Assembly (NCBI RefSeq): GCF_024347655.1 | Contig: NZ_AP025514.1 | Coordinates: forward strand, 2,356,001 to 2,420,000 | Length of the DNA: 64,000 nucleotides | Origin: Vibrio toranzoniae | Lineage (GTDB): Bacteria; Pseudomonadota; Gammaproteobacteria; Enterobacterales; Vibrionaceae | Direction: 5' to 3' | Shown here: positions 19,099 to 29,408 of the stretch, piece by piece | Position numbering within the stretch: the stretch's first letter is position 1 | How the letters are laid out: each line of letters starts with the position of its first letter | The notes under the pieces: model-generated | Databases searched by the model: none | Told to the model about the DNA's origin: nothing | Seen by the model: the letters and a program-made list of their open reading frames with translations, nothing else | Position numbers and translations under genes: made by a program

Positions 19099-20220
19099 TT
19101 GAGCAATAAAATCGTTACCTTAGAGATAAATCTAGAGCCAGCAGACAACAAGCGCTTGGCAAATTTATGCGGACCATTCGACGACAACATCAAACACCTT
19201 GAGCGTCGCCTGGGTGTTGAGATTAATTACCGCAGCAACTTCTTCACAATCGTTGGTAAGCCTCACACGACAGCCGCCGCTTTAGACATCATCAAACACC
19301 TCTATGTTGAAACGGCTCCAGTTAAAGGCAACATCATCGATATCGAACCAGAGCAGGTGCATCTGGCGATCACCGAGTCAGGCATTTTGGAGCAACACGT
19401 CGAGTCTGAAATTGACTACGGCAAAGAAGTGACTATTAAGACTAAAAAAGGCGTTATCAAACCTCGAACGCCAAACCAAGCACAGTACCTAATGAATATG
19501 GTGACTCATGATATCACTTTTGGTATTGGCCCAGCAGGAACTGGTAAAACATATTTAGCCGTTGCGGCAGCTGTCGATGCACTCGAACGCCAAGAGGTTC
19601 GCCGTATTCTACTGACTCGCCCTGCTGTTGAAGCCGGTGAGAAACTTGGTTTCCTTCCTGGTGATTTAAGCCAGAAAGTCGATCCATATTTGCGTCCACT
19701 TTACGATGCACTCTTCGAAATGCTTGGCTTTGAACGTGTTGAAAAGTTGATTGAACGTAACGTGATTGAAGTAGCGCCTCTGGCCTATATGCGTGGCCGT
19801 ACACTGAATGATGCTTTTATTATTCTTGATGAGAGCCAAAACACCACGGTTGAACAGATGAAAATGTTCTTAACCCGTATCGGTTTTAATTCGCGAGCTG
19901 TCATCACGGGTGATATAACGCAAATCGATTTACCTCGTGGTGCAAAATCTGGTCTACGTCATGCAACTGAAGTGCTCAGTGAAGTTGATGACATTAGCTT
20001 TAACTTCTTCATGTCTGAAGACGTTGTTCGTCACCCAGTGGTTGCTCGTATCGTCAATGCCTACGAGAAGTGGGAAGCAAAAGACCAGAAAGAGCGCAAA
20101 GAGTTTGAACAACGTAAACGTGAAGAGAGAGAAGCCAAACTTCTTGAGGCTCAACAAGTAGCGACGACACAACTAGCAACACAAAATACTTCTGCGGTTA
20201 CAGGGCAAGGTGATAAATAG
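19099..20220 (+). CDS. ybeZ: PhoH-like ATPase YbeZ
   Basis: P-loop ATPase of the PhoH family, encoded with the RNase YbeY and thought to work with it in rRNA processing. 373 residues, starting at a TTG with GAGAGG six bases upstream; no suitable ATG lies nearby. A short N-terminal KH-like region is followed by Walker A GPAGTGKT (144-151) and Walker B FIILDESQNTT. A basic and acidic helical tail follows (residues 325-355, rich in K, E and R). The stop abuts the ybeY ATG with no gap, indicating coupled translation. Confidence 0.94.
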   Translation: MSNKIVTLEINLEPADNKRLANLCGPFDDNIKHLERRLGVEINYRSNFFTIVGKPHTTAAALDIIKHLYVETAPVKGNIIDIEPEQVHLAITESGILEQHVESEIDYGKEVTIKTKKGVIKPRTPNQAQYLMNMVTHDITFGIGPAGTGKTYLAVAAAVDALERQEVRRILLTRPAVEAGEKLGFLPGDLSQKVDPYLRPLYDALFEMLGFERVEKLIERNVIEVAPLAYMRGRTLNDAFIILDESQNTTVEQMKMFLTRIGFNSRAVITGDITQIDLPRGAKSGLRHATEVLSEVDDISFNFFMSEDVVRHPVVARIVNAYEKWEAKDQKERKEFEQRKREEREAKLLEAQQVATTQLATQNTSAVTGQGDK

Positions 20221-20682
20221 ATGTCTATTGAACTAGACCTGCAATTAGCGGTCGAAAATGAGCAAGGTCTCCCAACCGAACAAGATATTCAGCTTTGGTT
20301 AGACAAGACCATTCCTCAGTTTCAAGAGAACGCCGAGTTGACAGTTCGTATCGTAGATACAAAAGAAAGCCACCAGCTCAATCATGAATACCGTGGAAAA
20401 GACAAACCGACTAACGTGTTGTCTTTTCCATTCGAGGCTCCTCCTGGGATCGAGTTAGATCTACTGGGCGACCTTATTATCTGCCGCCAAGTTGTCGAGA
20501 AAGAAGCAGAAGAGCAAAATAAGCCTCTGTTAGCACACTGGGCTCATATGGTTGTACATGGTAGCCTCCATCTGCTAGGTTATGATCATATCGAAGATGA
20601 TGAAGCTGAAGAGATGGAGTCACTCGAGACAGAAATCATGCAAGCTATGGGCTTTGAAGACCCTTACATTCTAGAAAAGTAA
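20221..20682 (+). CDS. ybeY: rRNA maturation endoribonuclease YbeY
   Basis: Zinc-dependent endoribonuclease needed for 16S rRNA 3'-end maturation and late 70S quality control. 153 residues. The metal site is the three-histidine motif [11 protein letters not shown] with H113, H117 and H123. The conserved TNVLSFPFE segment is at about residues 64-72. The ATG follows the ybeZ stop immediately, so the two are co-translated. Secure call. Confidence 0.97.
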   Translation: MSIELDLQLAVENEQGLPTEQDIQLWLDKTIPQFQENAELTVRIVDTKESHQLNHEYRGKDKPTNVLSFPFEAPPGIELDLLGDLIICRQVVEKEAEEQNKPLLAHWAHMVVHGSLHLLGYDHIEDDEAEEMESLETEIMQAMGFEDPYILEK

Positions 20683-20802
20683 ATTGATTCTAGTAAAGTA
20701 GATTGCAGAGAAACAATAACTCATCGAACCTGTTGTTTTTACAGGAATCTGAGTTTTAATGTGTGCTATCACACTTCTGGTAGCGTTATTTTTTGAGAAA
20801 TC

Positions 20803-21693
20803 ATGAACGAAGGTAACCCCCCCACTTCTGAGGGAAGTAAAAAATCTGAAGGTCCGAGTAGAAAGTCCTTCTTTGAACGCCTAGGCCAACTATTTCAAGG
20901 CGAAATGAAAGACCGCCAAGAGCTCGTAGATATTATCCGCGACTCAGAAATTAATGACCTAATTGACCACGACACTCGCGACATGCTCGAAGGTGTTATG
21001 GAGATTTCAGAGATGCGAGTACGCGATATCATGCTGCCTCGCTCTCAAATGGTTACAGTTGAACGCACCGATGACTTAGATACATTGACTGCGCTTATTA
21101 CTGATGCTCAACACTCTCGCTACCCAGTGATCAGTGAAGATAAAGACCATGTTGAAGGCATTCTATTAGCGAAGGACCTACTTAAGTATCTAGGTTCAGA
21201 CAGTGCCCCATTTGATATCGAACAAGTGATTCGCCCTGTCGTGGTTGTTCCGGAAAGTAAGCGAGTTGATCGCCTACTTAAGGAGTTCCAAGAAGAGCGT
21301 TACCACATGTCTATCGTAGTCGATGAGTTTGGCGGTGTTTCTGGCCTAGTCACCATTGAAGATATCCTCGAAGAAATCGTTGGTGAAATAGAAGACGAGT
21401 TTGACGATGAAGAAGAGCTAGATATTCGCAAGCTGAGTAAGCATACCTATTCGGTTAAAGCTTTAACCACCATTGAAGAGTTTAACGAAACGTTTAACAC
21501 AACCTTCAGTGATGATGAAGTAGATACTGTGGGTGGTATGGTGATGACAGCCCTCGGTCATCTGCCTGTTCGTGGAGAAGTAGTAGAAATCGACAACTAC
21601 CATTTCAAAATAACATCAGCGGATAATCGTCGCGTGATCCAGCTACAGGTAACCGTTCCTGATGAGCAACCTCTTCCGACTACCGAAGAATAA
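20803..21693 (+). CDS. corC: CNNM-type protein CorC (YbeX) with CBS domains
   Basis: 296-residue cytoplasmic protein with a pair of CBS domains (about residues 70-195, including MLPRSQMV and [28 protein letters not shown]) and a C-terminal CorC/HlyC domain (about 210-285). In E. coli it has been tied to magnesium and cobalt efflux and more recently to ribosome metabolism. No membrane segment is visible, so it lacks the DUF21 transporter domain of longer relatives. It is the middle gene of ybeZ-ybeY-corC-lnt and starts 120 bases after ybeY. Confidence 0.93.
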   Translation: MNEGNPPTSEGSKKSEGPSRKSFFERLGQLFQGEMKDRQELVDIIRDSEINDLIDHDTRDMLEGVMEISEMRVRDIMLPRSQMVTVERTDDLDTLTALITDAQHSRYPVISEDKDHVEGILLAKDLLKYLGSDSAPFDIEQVIRPVVVVPESKRVDRLLKEFQEERYHMSIVVDEFGGVSGLVTIEDILEEIVGEIEDEFDDEEELDIRKLSKHTYSVKALTTIEEFNETFNTTFSDDEVDTVGGMVMTALGHLPVRGEVVEIDNYHFKITSADNRRVIQLQVTVPDEQPLPTTEE

Positions 21694-21725
21694 CTACCTC
21701 TCTCCAAAGAGATGACAGAAATTAG

Positions 21726-23243
21726 ATGACTAAGACCTTTATTCATCGCCTATTACGGCCGCTTGCGGCCGTTTTTGTTGGCGCTATAACAACCTTTTCG
21801 TTTGCACCATACTCGATATGGTCTCTTGCTATTCTCAGCCCAGCCTTATTACTTTTGCTGATCCACAACCGATCACCTAAAAGTGCGCTTTGGATTGGTT
21901 ATGCATGGGGTTTAGGCCAATTTACAACAGGTATCAGCTGGGTATATGTCAGCATTGATGGCTTTGGTGGAATGCCGCTGGCAGCCAACCTGTTTTTAAT
22001 GGCATTGCTTGTTGGCTACCTAGCTGTTTATTCGGGTCTATTTACTTGGAGTCTAAACAAGTTTTTTCCTGCTAATAGTCTCAGTCGATATTTCCTCGCG
22101 GCGCCAGCATTGTGGTTAATCAGTGATTGGCTGCGTGGATGGGTAATGACTGGTTTCCCTTGGTTATGGTTAGGCTATAGCCAAATCGATTCTCCGTTAG
22201 GCTCATTCGCACCTATTGGCGGTGTAGAACTGGTCACTCTGGCGATCATTATTTCAGCCTCCGCACTTGCCTATACGGTTATCAACAAGGCATGGAGTGT
22301 CAGCATCATCCCTGCCATCGTGTTTAGTGCAGGTTTCGGTATTCGAAACATCGATTGGGTGACACCGAACCTAGACAAAACAACGTCAGTCGTATTAATC
22401 CAAGGTAACGTCGCTCAAGACAGTAAATGGCTACCCAGTCATCGCTGGCCAACTATGATGAAATACACAGACCTGAGCAGAGAAAACTGGGGCGCAGATA
22501 TCATCATCTGGCCTGAAGCGGCGATCCCTGCATTTGAGGTTGAGATCCCTTCTTTCTTACGCAACTTAGACAGCGCAGCCAAGATGAACAACAGCTCAAT
22601 CATCACCGGTGTGCTAAATCAGTCTGAAGATAAGAAGTACTACAACAGTATTCTGTCACTAGGAGTAAACCCATACGGCGAATATAGCTATGATCCAAAC
22701 GAACGCTACCATAAACATCACCTATTACCATTTGGTGAGTTCGTTCCGTTTGAAGATATCCTTCGTCCATTGGCACCATTATTCAACTTACCAATGTCAT
22801 CGTTCAGCCGCGGCGATTTCGTCCAGCCAAACATAGTGGCAAATGGTCGTCACCTTGCGCCTGCGCTGTGTTATGAAATAATCTTTAATGAACAAGTAAG
22901 GCGAAATGTTACCGATGAGACAGACTTTATCTTAACGCTCTCTAACGATGCGTGGTTTGGTCGTTCAATTGGGCCTCTGCAACATATGGAAATCGCTCAA
23001 ATGCGTGCTCTAGAGCTCGGCAAGCCTCTTATTCGCTCTACCAACAATGGCGTAACGGCTGTGACAGATCACAAAGGCAAGATCATCAAACAGATACCTC
23101 AGTTTGAAACCGCAGTATTAAAAGCTGAGCTTGTTTCAACAGATGGTCAAACCCCTTATCACGTGGTCGGTACTTGGCCGCTGTATATCTGGGCTTTGTT
23201 GAGCTTGGTGGTTGGTTGGCTGGTGAGAAGACAAAAAGACTAA
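21726..23243 (+). CDS. lnt: Apolipoprotein N-acyltransferase
   Basis: Inner-membrane enzyme that adds the third acyl chain to the N-terminal cysteine of lipoproteins, the last step before Lol sorting. 505 residues. About six N-terminal membrane helices, a periplasmic nitrilase domain and a final membrane helix near the C-terminus. The catalytic triad is visible: Glu264 in WPEAAIP, Lys330 in [10 protein letters not shown] and Cys382 in LCYEIIF, corresponding to E267, K335 and C387 of E. coli. It follows corC by 32 bases. Confidence 0.97.
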   Translation: MTKTFIHRLLRPLAAVFVGAITTFSFAPYSIWSLAILSPALLLLLIHNRSPKSALWIGYAWGLGQFTTGISWVYVSIDGFGGMPLAANLFLMALLVGYLAVYSGLFTWSLNKFFPANSLSRYFLAAPALWLISDWLRGWVMTGFPWLWLGYSQIDSPLGSFAPIGGVELVTLAIIISASALAYTVINKAWSVSIIPAIVFSAGFGIRNIDWVTPNLDKTTSVVLIQGNVAQDSKWLPSHRWPTMMKYTDLSRENWGADIIIWPEAAIPAFEVEIPSFLRNLDSAAKMNNSSIITGVLNQSEDKKYYNSILSLGVNPYGEYSYDPNERYHKHHLLPFGEFVPFEDILRPLAPLFNLPMSSFSRGDFVQPNIVANGRHLAPALCYEIIFNEQVRRNVTDETDFILTLSNDAWFGRSIGPLQHMEIAQMRALELGKPLIRSTNNGVTAVTDHKGKIIKQIPQFETAVLKAELVSTDGQTPYHVVGTWPLYIWALLSLVVGWLVRRQKD

Positions 23244-23254
23244 ATACAAGATGC

Positions 23255-23290
23255 AGGTTGATGTGAGAGCATCAACCTTCATCTTTATTA
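23255..23290 (+). terminator. Probable terminator of lnt
   Basis: Nine-base stem AGGTTGATG/CATCAACCT around TGAGAG, followed by TCATCTTTATT. The T-tract is broken, so efficiency is uncertain. Confidence 0.6.
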
Positions 23291-23321
23291 TTAAACAGTT
23301 TAGAAGAGAAAGCAGCTAAAG

Positions 23322-23792
23322 CTAAGGTTTCAATGCCTTTCGGCTAAATCCAGTCGAACCGCACTTAATGCAAGGGATAATGGTTGTTGGGTGGTTATAT
23401 TCCGTTTGATTCCCACACTCATCACATACGAGTGTACCTAAACCAATAACTTCACCAGCTTGATATAGACCTTGGTGCTCCAGGTCTTGGAACAGTTCAA
23501 CCCACTCCACTTTAGTTCGATCAGTGATATCTAACAGACCTTGCCAAATAGAGTCTGCAATCATCAAATAAAATGGACCGCTTTTACTCTCTTCGTAACT
23601 TTCAGAAAACTCTTTCAAGTCCGACTTAACATACGCTGAAATCAATGATAACTCGTCTTTGGTCATATCATTGGCTGCTTTAGCAAACTTACCTGACGTT
23701 TCAATTTTATTGTTGAACTCTTCGGGGCTATGCTTCAGCGTTTCAATTACCTCTTCGACGACTTCTTCATAGAGTGCTTTTTTCTTCGGCAT
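23322..23792 (-). CDS. ybeL: DUF1451 zinc-ribbon protein (YbeL-like)
   Basis: 156-residue cytoplasmic protein. I start it at the ATG at 23792 because a very strong AAGGAGG lies six bases upstream; an in-frame TTG at 23798 would touch that site directly. The N-terminal two thirds is charged and helical (YEEVVEEVIETLKHSPEEF). The C-terminus is a zinc ribbon with four cysteines, CDEC and CIKC, 16 residues apart. This is the DUF1451 pattern, and E. coli ybeL also lies beside leuS. Function is unknown; nucleic-acid or protein binding can only be guessed. Confidence 0.85.
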   Translation of the reverse strand: MPKKKALYEEVVEEVIETLKHSPEEFNNKIETSGKFAKAANDMTKDELSLISAYVKSDLKEFSESYEESKSGPFYLMIADSIWQGLLDITDRTKVEWVELFQDLEHQGLYQAGEVIGLGTLVCDECGNQTEYNHPTTIIPCIKCGSTGFSRKALKP

Positions 23793-23878
23793 AAACAACC
23801 TCCTTAAGATTACAAACCTTTATCTTAGGTAACTGGTATACAGCTAAGCAAGCAATCCCTCACAAACAAATGCAATTC

Positions 23879-23960
23879 ATACCCTTAAGCATAGCTGTCT
23901 TAAGTAATACGGTTGAATTTACGCAATCAACCATGGTGCAACTGCAAGTATGAAGGGTAT
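23879..23960. repeat. 82-bp palindromic intergenic element before leuS
   Basis: Bounded by the 8-bp inverted repeat ATACCCTT (23879-23886) and AAGGGTAT (23953-23960), with an internal hairpin GGTTGA/TCAACC (23911-23916 and 23927-23932) and CTTAAG palindromes on the left. It has the look of a small dispersed or MITE-like intergenic repeat. Whether it is dispersed cannot be tested from one copy. Confidence 0.5.
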
Positions 23961-23965
23961 AACTA

Positions 23966-23994
23966 TTGTTGTACTAAGCTCCTTTAGGTATTCT
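23966..23994 (+). promoter_or_regulatory. Candidate leuS promoter
   Basis: TTGTTG (23966-23971) and TATTCT (23989-23994) with a 17-base spacer, just after the palindromic element and 64 bases before the leuS ATG. Both boxes deviate from consensus. Confidence 0.35.
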
Positions 23995-24058
23995 ATGACG
24001 ATCTGTAAGATTCTGTTCTAACCGAACTCACAAATTCCAAGATAACCGGATACCATCG

Positions 24059-26635
24059 ATGCAAGAACAATATAACCCGCAAGAGATTGAACAAAAGGTT
24101 CAACAACACTGGGATGACAGCGAAACTTTCGTTGTAAGTGAAGACCCAAACAAAGAAAAATTCTACTGTCTGTCTATGTTCCCGTACCCAAGTGGCCGAC
24201 TGCACATGGGTCACGTGCGTAACTACACCATCGGTGATGTGGTATCTCGTTTCCAACGTCTACAAGGCAAAAACGTAATGCAGCCAATTGGTTGGGATGC
24301 ATTCGGCCTGCCTGCAGAAAACGCAGCTGTTAAGAACAACACAGCGCCTGCACCATGGACTTACGAAAACATCGAGTACATGAAAAACCAGCTTAAGCTG
24401 TTAGGCTTTGGTTACGACTGGAACCGTGAATTCGCAACTTGTACGCCTGAGTACTACCGTTGGGAACAAGAGTTCTTCACTAAGCTTTACGAAAAAGGCC
24501 TAGTTTACAAGAAGACTTCTTCTGTTAACTGGTGTCCGAACGACCAAACTGTACTAGCAAACGAGCAAGTAGAAGATGGCTGCTGCTGGCGTTGTGATAC
24601 CCCAGTAGAGCAAAAGAAAATCCCACAGTGGTTCATTAAGATCACTGAGTACGCACAAGAGCTACTCGACGATCTAGACAACCTTGAAGGTTGGCCTGAA
24701 ATGGTTAAGACCATGCAGCGCAACTGGATCGGCCGCTCTGAAGGTGTTGAGCTATCTTTCGCTGTTAACGGTGAAGAAGCGCCACTGGAAGTTTACACAA
24801 CGCGTCCAGACACACTAATGGGTGTTTCTTACGTGGGTATCGCTGCAGGTCACCCTCTTGCAGAGAAAGCATCTCAAAACAACCCAGAGCTTGCTGCATT
24901 CGTTGAAGAGTGTCGTAACACTAAAGTGGCTGAAGCTGAACTCGCAACAATGGAAAAGAAAGGTATGGATACTGGCTTAACGGCTATCCACCCTCTTAAC
25001 GGTCGTCTTGTTCCTGTATACGTAGCAAACTTCGTTCTTATGGATTACGGCACAGGTGCGGTAATGGCGGTTCCTGCTCACGATCAACGTGACTACGAAT
25101 TCGCAACGAAGTACGGCATCGACATCATTCCTGTAATCAAGCCTGAAGATGGTTCTGAGCTAGACGTGTCTGAAGCAGCTTACACAGAGAAAGGTGTGCT
25201 GTTCGATTCTGGTGAGTTCGATGGTCTTGCTTTCCAAGAAGCATTCGATGCTATTGCTGCGAAGCTTGAAGCTGAAGGCAAAGGTAAGAAGACAGTAAAC
25301 TTCCGTCTACGTGACTGGGGTGTATCTCGTCAACGTTACTGGGGTGCGCCAATCCCAATGGTAACCACTGAAGACGGTGAAGTTCACCCAGTACCAGCAG
25401 ACCAACTACCCGTTATTCTTCCAGAAGACGTGGTAATGGATGGCGTAACTAGCCCAATCAAGGCAGACAAGTCTTGGGCAGAAACAACCTTCAACGGCGA
25501 ACCGGCTCTACGTGAAACTGATACATTCGATACGTTCATGGAGTCTTCTTGGTACTACGCTCGTTACTGTTCACCACAAGCTGACGATATCTTAGATCCA
25601 GAGAAAGCAAACTACTGGCTACCAGTGGACCAATACATTGGTGGTATTGAGCACGCGTGTATGCACCTGCTTTACTCTCGCTTCTTCCATAAATTGCTGC
25701 GTGACGCAGGTTACGTAACGTCTGATGAACCGTTCAAGCAACTTCTATGTCAAGGTATGGTTCTAGCTGACGCGTTCTTCCACACGAATGAGAAAGGCAC
25801 GAAAGAGTGGATTGCTCCTACTGATGTGACTATCGATCGTGACGGTAAAGGTCGCATCGAAAAAGCAGTCGACAACCAAGGCCGCGACGTTGAACACTCA
25901 GGCATGATCAAGATGTCTAAGTCGAAAAACAACGGTATCGACCCACAAGAGATGGTAGACAAGTACGGTGCTGACACAGTACGTCTATTCATGATGTTTG
26001 CTTCTCCTGCAGATATGACACTTGAGTGGCAAGAATCTGGCGTTGAAGGCGCAAACCGCTTCCTTAAACGTGTTTGGAAGCTAGTTCACGCTCACTCTTC
26101 TAAGGGTACAGCTGAATCTGTTGATGCTTCTGCTCTGTCTGGTGACCAAAAAGCACTTCGTCGTGACATCCACAAGACTATCGCGAAAGTAACGGACGAT
26201 ATCGGCCGTCGCCAAACGTTCAACACAGCAATCGCTGCGATCATGGAACTGATGAACAAGCTAGCGAAAGCACCTCAAGAGTCGGTACAAGATCGTGCAA
26301 TCCTTGATGAAGCGCTAAAAGCTGTCGTTCGCATGCTTTACCCAATGACGCCACACATCTCTTACGAAATGTGGGTTGCGCTGGGTGAATCAAACGTAGA
26401 CTCAGCAACATGGCCAACTTTCGATGAGAAAGCGCTAGTGGAAGACGAGAAAACTATCGTTGTCATGATCAACGGTAAGCTACGTGCGAAACTGACGGTT
26501 GCTGCTGATGCGACCGAAGAGCAAGTTCGTGAACTTGGTCTAAACGATGAAAACGCTAAGAAGTTCCTAGATGGCCTAACTATCCGTAAGGTTATCTTCG
26601 TACCTGGTAAGCTTCTAAACATCGTAGCTAACTAA
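24059..26635 (+). CDS. leuS: Leucyl-tRNA synthetase
   Basis: Class I aminoacyl-tRNA synthetase that charges leucine on tRNA-Leu. 858 residues. The HIGH motif is HMGH at 49-52 and the KMSKS motif is intact, in KMSKSKNNG at about residue 620. A zinc-knuckle-like segment with paired cysteines ([10 protein letters not shown] and CCWRCDTP) is present. The CP1 editing domain is recognisable from [13 protein letters not shown] and the aspartate-rich [15 protein letters not shown]. Codon use is typical of high expression. It heads the run leuS-lptE-holA as in E. coli. Confidence 0.98.
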   Translation: MQEQYNPQEIEQKVQQHWDDSETFVVSEDPNKEKFYCLSMFPYPSGRLHMGHVRNYTIGDVVSRFQRLQGKNVMQPIGWDAFGLPAENAAVKNNTAPAPWTYENIEYMKNQLKLLGFGYDWNREFATCTPEYYRWEQEFFTKLYEKGLVYKKTSSVNWCPNDQTVLANEQVEDGCCWRCDTPVEQKKIPQWFIKITEYAQELLDDLDNLEGWPEMVKTMQRNWIGRSEGVELSFAVNGEEAPLEVYTTRPDTLMGVSYVGIAAGHPLAEKASQNNPELAAFVEECRNTKVAEAELATMEKKGMDTGLTAIHPLNGRLVPVYVANFVLMDYGTGAVMAVPAHDQRDYEFATKYGIDIIPVIKPEDGSELDVSEAAYTEKGVLFDSGEFDGLAFQEAFDAIAAKLEAEGKGKKTVNFRLRDWGVSRQRYWGAPIPMVTTEDGEVHPVPADQLPVILPEDVVMDGVTSPIKADKSWAETTFNGEPALRETDTFDTFMESSWYYARYCSPQADDILDPEKANYWLPVDQYIGGIEHACMHLLYSRFFHKLLRDAGYVTSDEPFKQLLCQGMVLADAFFHTNEKGTKEWIAPTDVTIDRDGKGRIEKAVDNQGRDVEHSGMIKMSKSKNNGIDPQEMVDKYGADTVRLFMMFASPADMTLEWQESGVEGANRFLKRVWKLVHAHSSKGTAESVDASALSGDQKALRRDIHKTIAKVTDDIGRRQTFNTAIAAIMELMNKLAKAPQESVQDRAILDEALKAVVRMLYPMTPHISYEMWVALGESNVDSATWPTFDEKALVEDEKTIVVMINGKLRAKLTVAADATEEQVRELGLNDENAKKFLDGLTIRKVIFVPGKLLNIVAN

Positions 26636-26653
26636 TATTGGCAAACTAACAGT

Positions 26654-26689
26654 TGCAGGCTAAAACTGGCTCACTGGTTTTAGCCTGCA
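26654..26689 (+). repeat. 13-bp perfect inverted repeat after leuS
   Basis: TGCAGGCTAAAAC pairs perfectly with GTTTTAGCCTGCA around a 10-base loop, 18 bases after the leuS stop. No T-tract follows, so it is not a classical terminator. It could act as a processing or 3'-stabilising structure. Confidence 0.6.
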
Positions 26690-26732
26690 TACATAACTGC
26701 TGTAACGAACTTATTTCGTTTTTAGTAGTCTG

Positions 26733-26761
26733 TAGACAGGGTAACGAATTACCCCTGTCTA
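26733..26761 (+). repeat. Second strong hairpin in the leuS-lptE gap
   Basis: TAGACAGGGTAA pairs with TTACCCCTGTCTA around CGAA, with one bulged C. It lies 92 bases before the lptE ATG. The tail CTTATTTAAG is AU-rich but not a clean T-run. Confidence 0.55.
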
Positions 26762-26852
26762 CTTATTTAAGCGCTTTCCATTCAGAGCCACACGACTCGA
26801 AGAAACTAAAGCCTTTAAATAAGTATTCTACCTTCATGAGAGCCATCAAATA

Positions 26853-27509
26853 ATGCGCCTGATTTCACTATCTTCATTGAAAGTTACTATTGTTGTTTTA
26901 ACCGTTAGCCTACTGAGTGCCTGTGGCTTCCACCTGCGTGGTGATTACTCCGTACCAGAAGAACTCAACAAGATCTCTGTGACCAGTTACGACCAATACA
27001 GCACGTTTACACGTATGATGAAAAGTCAGTTACGCATGAATGATGTAGAAATTGTGCCACCTGCGCAGAACACTCCTAACCTGCACATTATTCGCGAGAG
27101 TGTTGGCGAGCGCACTCTGTCTCTTTACCAAAATACACGTGCGGCAGAAAAAGAACTCACATTCCGCGCTTCTTATCGCGTAACCATCCCAGAGGTTGGT
27201 TCAAAAACGTTCTCAACGAGCGTAACCCGTAGTTACCTAGATAACCCGTTAACAGCATTAGCAAAATCGGTTGAGCGAGAAATGATTGAAGATGAGATGC
27301 GTAAGCTTGCAACCAGTCAAATCCTTCGCCAAATGGCTCGCCTAAAAGCGACTATTGCAGCTGGCAGTATGGACCTAGAAGCCTTAGGTAATGTTCAAGT
27401 GAAAGAACTTGAGAAACAGTACAACATTAAGAACATCGAAATTGACGACATTGAGATCGACGCCAGTGCAGCATCTGATGCTGAGCCCAGTGTAACTGTC
27501 GAGCAATAG
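26853..27509 (+). CDS. lptE: LPS-assembly lipoprotein LptE
   Basis: Outer-membrane lipoprotein that plugs and supports the LptD barrel and helps place lipopolysaccharide in the outer leaflet. 218 residues. Lipoprotein signal with LLSAC, acylated Cys24, followed by the family signature GFHLRG. The central part is the two-layer alpha/beta fold (RVTIPEVGSKTFSTSVTRSY). The C-terminal tail past residue 175 is acidic. It lies between leuS and holA, where E. coli has lptE (rlpB), and is followed by holA after nine bases. Confidence 0.95.
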   Translation: MRLISLSSLKVTIVVLTVSLLSACGFHLRGDYSVPEELNKISVTSYDQYSTFTRMMKSQLRMNDVEIVPPAQNTPNLHIIRESVGERTLSLYQNTRAAEKELTFRASYRVTIPEVGSKTFSTSVTRSYLDNPLTALAKSVEREMIEDEMRKLATSQILRQMARLKATIAAGSMDLEALGNVQVKELEKQYNIKNIEIDDIEIDASAASDAEPSVTVEQ

Positions 27510-27518
27510 GTTTATTTA

Positions 27519-28544
27519 ATGCGTATTTTTGCTGATCGTCTACCAGAGCAACTTGCTAAGCAGTTAAGCAACGTTTACCTCATTTTTGGTAACGAGCCTT
27601 TACTGCTGCAAGAAAGCCGAGAAGCGATTCAAAAGACAGCCAAAGAGCAAGGCTTCGAAGAACGTCACCGTTTTGTGATTGATAATAGCCTCGACTGGAA
27701 TCAAGTCTATGACTGCACTCAGGCATTGAGCCTGTTCTCTAGCCGTCAAATAATCGAGCTGGAACTGCCAGAATCAGGTGTGAATGCTGCAATAGCGAAA
27801 GAACTGCTCGCCATCTCTGAGCATATTCACAGCGATATTTTGTTAATTTTAATTGGTACTAAGCTAACCAAAGCTCAAGAGAATGCTAAATGGTTTAAAG
27901 CGCTCTCTAATCAAGGCCACTGGGTAAGCTGTTTAACTCCTGATATCAGCCGATTGCCTCAATTTGTTCAGGCTCGTTGTCGTCAAATCGGCTTGTCGCC
28001 AGATCCTGAAGCCATTCAAATGCTGGCTCAGTGGCACGAGGGGAACCTTTTTGCACTGACTCAGAGCCTAGAAAAACTGGCACTGCAATACCCAGATGGA
28101 AAGCTCACTTTAGTACGCTTAGAAGAATCGCTGAGTCGACACAACCACTTTACTCCTTTCCACTGGAGTGATGCATTGCTGGCAGGTAAAGGCAATCGCG
28201 CACAACGAATCTTAAGGCAACTCGAAGCGGAAGGTGTTGAGCCAGTCATTTTACTGCGCAGCGTACAACGTGAACTTTCTTTGTTGTTGCAAATGCAGCA
28301 ACAAATGAAACAGATGCCGATTGGTCAGATCTTCGAAAAACACCGCATCTGGCAATCTAAAAAGCCGCTTTATAACGCCGCGCTAACAAGAGTTTCGATT
28401 TCTCAATTACACTCCCTGTTCGCGCTGCTCACTCAAGCAGAATTGATGACAAAAACCCAATATGAGCAATCGCCTTGGCCACTAATTCATCAGTTAAGCG
28501 TAGAGTTTTGTATCCCTTCAGCTTCAATACCATCTCACGCATAA
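27519..28544 (+). CDS. holA: DNA polymerase III subunit delta
   Basis: The clamp-opening wrench of the replicative clamp loader; it binds and opens the beta sliding clamp. 341 residues against 343 in E. coli. N-terminal domain with VYLIFGNEPLLLQESREAI and the clamp-binding region around ALSLFSSRQIIELELP. The C-terminal collar helices include LSLLLQMQQQMKQMP. In E. coli nadD follows at once; here only 66 bases separate holA from rsfS and nadD is not present. Confidence 0.96.
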   Translation: MRIFADRLPEQLAKQLSNVYLIFGNEPLLLQESREAIQKTAKEQGFEERHRFVIDNSLDWNQVYDCTQALSLFSSRQIIELELPESGVNAAIAKELLAISEHIHSDILLILIGTKLTKAQENAKWFKALSNQGHWVSCLTPDISRLPQFVQARCRQIGLSPDPEAIQMLAQWHEGNLFALTQSLEKLALQYPDGKLTLVRLEESLSRHNHFTPFHWSDALLAGKGNRAQRILRQLEAEGVEPVILLRSVQRELSLLLQMQQQMKQMPIGQIFEKHRIWQSKKPLYNAALTRVSISQLHSLFALLTQAELMTKTQYEQSPWPLIHQLSVEFCIPSASIPSHA

Positions 28545-28610
28545 AAGCGTGTTATATTCTAAGGTCAATAGACCCTAAGCAAAGCTACATTCAGATTAAA
28601 GGAACACCCT

Positions 28611-28928
28611 GTGTTACGTGAAGAACTAAAAGATTTTCTTGCAGACAAAGCCGACGACATGAAAGCAGAATCGATAGTGACTATCGATGTAGAAGGCAAA
28701 TCAAGTGTGACTGATTACATGATTGTTTGTACTGGTACCTCTAAACGCCATGTTGCCTCCATTGCACAGCACGTTGCAGATGAAGTGCGTAAAGCAGGTA
28801 TGCAACCACTCGGTATTAATGGTCAGCAAGAAGGTGAATGGGTCGTTCTCGATATGGGTACAAGCATGTTACACGTTATGCAAGAAGAACATCGTGAGCT
28901 GTACCAACTAGAAAAACTTTGGGGCTAA
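28611..28928 (+). CDS. rsfS: Ribosomal silencing factor RsfS
   Basis: Binds ribosomal protein L14 and blocks joining of the subunits in starvation. 105 residues, starting at a GTG with AAAGGA seven bases upstream. The family pattern is clear: DVEGKSSVTDYMIVCTGTS at about residues 25-43, then HVASIAQHVADEV and HVMQEEHRELYQLEKLWG. It is followed three bases later by rlmH, so the two are translationally close. Confidence 0.96.
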   Translation: MLREELKDFLADKADDMKAESIVTIDVEGKSSVTDYMIVCTGTSKRHVASIAQHVADEVRKAGMQPLGINGQQEGEWVVLDMGTSMLHVMQEEHRELYQLEKLWG

Positions 28929-28931
28929 GCT

Positions 28932-29402
28932 TTGAAGATCCAGTTAATCGCAGTTGGTACAAAAATGCCAAAGTGGGTTGAAGAAGGGTTTCAAGAATAC
29001 AAACGCCGCTTCCCTCACGATATGCCATTAGAACTCATTGAAATCACTGCGGGAAAGCGCGGGAAAAATGCCGATATAGCACGCATTCTTCAAAAGGAAG
29101 GCGAAGCGATGTTGGCTGCGGTTCCAAAAGGCAACCGCATTGTCACGCTCGATATCCCAGGACGCAAGTGGGATACCCCTCAACTAGCTGAACAATTAGA
29201 AAGCTGGAAGCTGGATGGACGTGACGTTTCAATCTTAATTGGCGGACCTGAAGGGTTAGCCCCTGCATGTAAAGCGGCTGCCGACCAAAGCTGGTCTTTG
29301 TCAGCACTTACTCTGCCTCACCCATTAGTACGCGTTATCATGGCTGAAAGCTTGTATCGAGCTTGGAGCATTACCGCTAACCATCCGTATCATCGAGAAT
29401 AA
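28932..29402 (+). CDS. rlmH: 23S rRNA (pseudouridine1915-N3)-methyltransferase
   Basis: SPOUT-class methyltransferase that modifies pseudouridine 1915 in helix 69 of 23S rRNA. 156 residues from a TTG start with GGGG about seven bases upstream; [15 protein letters not shown] is the standard N-terminus. The knot region carries [13 protein letters not shown] and [18 protein letters not shown], and the C-terminus NHPYHRE is invariant in the family. The next gene begins immediately. Confidence 0.97.
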   Translation: MKIQLIAVGTKMPKWVEEGFQEYKRRFPHDMPLELIEITAGKRGKNADIARILQKEGEAMLAAVPKGNRIVTLDIPGRKWDTPQLAEQLESWKLDGRDVSILIGGPEGLAPACKAAADQSWSLSALTLPHPLVRVIMAESLYRAWSITANHPYHRE

Positions 29403-29408
29403 GTGTTA

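Noticed and set aside
26653..26853. 66-codon frame between leuS and lptE
   Set aside because: TTG start inside a hairpin, no ribosome site, and the region is explained by two inverted repeats.
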